DNA of 22,630 nucleotides from JAWXUD01 sp044432945 (GTDB taxonomy: Bacteria; Cyanobacteriota; Vampirovibrionia; Gastranaerophilales; Gastranaerophilaceae): contig JAWXUD010000026.1 in the NCBI GenBank assembly GCA_044432945.1, forward strand, positions 1 to 22,630, written 5' to 3'. The notes below the pieces were generated by a model, which did not search any database, was not told where the DNA came from, and was given only the letters and a program-made list of their open reading frames with translations. A program made the position numbers and the translations under genes. Below are positions 22,573 through 22,630 of this stretch, one piece after another. Within the stretch, counting starts at the first letter, position 1. Each line of letters starts with the position of its first letter.

Positions 22573-22630
22573 CTATCGAGTAAGTAGTTTTGCGGGCGTT
22601 GCGGGCGTTGCGGGCGTTGCGGGCGTTGCA
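22573..22630 (-). CDS. Possible 3' end of a minus-strand gene with Ala-Thr-Pro repeats
   Basis: Reading in from the right edge on the minus strand, one frame gives repeated Ala-Thr-Pro then AKLLTR and a TAG stop at 22573-22575. The 9-bp period keeps the frame. It would converge with the TolC-like gene. Only 58 bases are visible, and an intergenic repeat is equally possible. Confidence 0.2.
   Translation of the reverse strand, partial: ATPATPATPATPAKLLTR
22592..22627. repeat. 9-bp GC-rich tandem repeat GCGGGCGTT x4
   Basis: Four perfect copies of GCGGGCGTT (7 of 9 bases G or C) reach the window edge, followed by GCA. True copy number may be larger. The sharp GC rise contrasts with the AT-rich surroundings. 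Confidence 0.9.

Noticed and set aside
22592..22630. CRISPR array at the right end
   Set aside because: The 9-bp units are directly adjacent with no spacers, and no cas gene is present.

Overview
The window is AT-rich bacterial DNA, densely coding on both strands. It carries a TolC-type outer-membrane protein, signal-peptide proteins and two pseudopilin-like genes with the N-terminal motif FTLAEVLITLGIIGVV, so the cell is Gram-negative. Long pseudopilins with this motif, low G+C and the gene mix recall gut Gastranaerophilales (Melainabacteria/Vampirovibrionia, non-photosynthetic relatives of Cyanobacteria). That placement rests on resemblance only. I saw no rRNA, tRNA, CRISPR array or transposase.

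Layout. 1-1449: 3'-truncated pseudopilin gene (minus) divergent from an XRE regulator. 1476-3119: U32-peptidase-like protein. 3341-4252: small unknown protein and Maf nucleotide pyrophosphatase. 4249-6739: SEC-C protein and TPR membrane protein (minus). 6869-8191: dicarboxylate/amino-acid symporter with a strong terminator. 8289-11895: overlapping genes for a Cys-rich unknown protein, a BcrAD/BadFG-type Fe-S ATPase and a YraN nuclease-like protein, then lepA under its own promoter. 11908-13584: single-domain LuxR regulator, a 363-base regulatory gap and a tandem pair of small unknown paralogues with near-identical untranslated flanks. 13610-16060: xerC-like, TrmB-like and tdk genes (minus). 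16155-18916: secreted TPR protein, small ORF and engB. 18918-20626: a second XRE/pseudopilin divergent pair, mirror image of the first. 20716-22570: two small unknown proteins and a TolC-like protein. 22592-22630: a GC-rich 9-bp tandem repeat.

Most interesting: (1) the tandem paralogues 12496-12927 and 13130-13522, whose proteins have diverged but which share an exactly repeated 41-nt 3' UTR with terminator hairpin and a leader complementary to that 3' UTR; (2) two XRE/pseudopilin cassettes in inverted orientation, each with a palindromic GC-rich element embedded in frame in the pilin leader, with paired changes in the second stem; (3) many promoters whose -10 box lies 6-9 nt from the start codon, predicting leaderless mRNAs; (4) a dehydratase-activase-like ATPase joined to an unrecognised Cys-rich partner.
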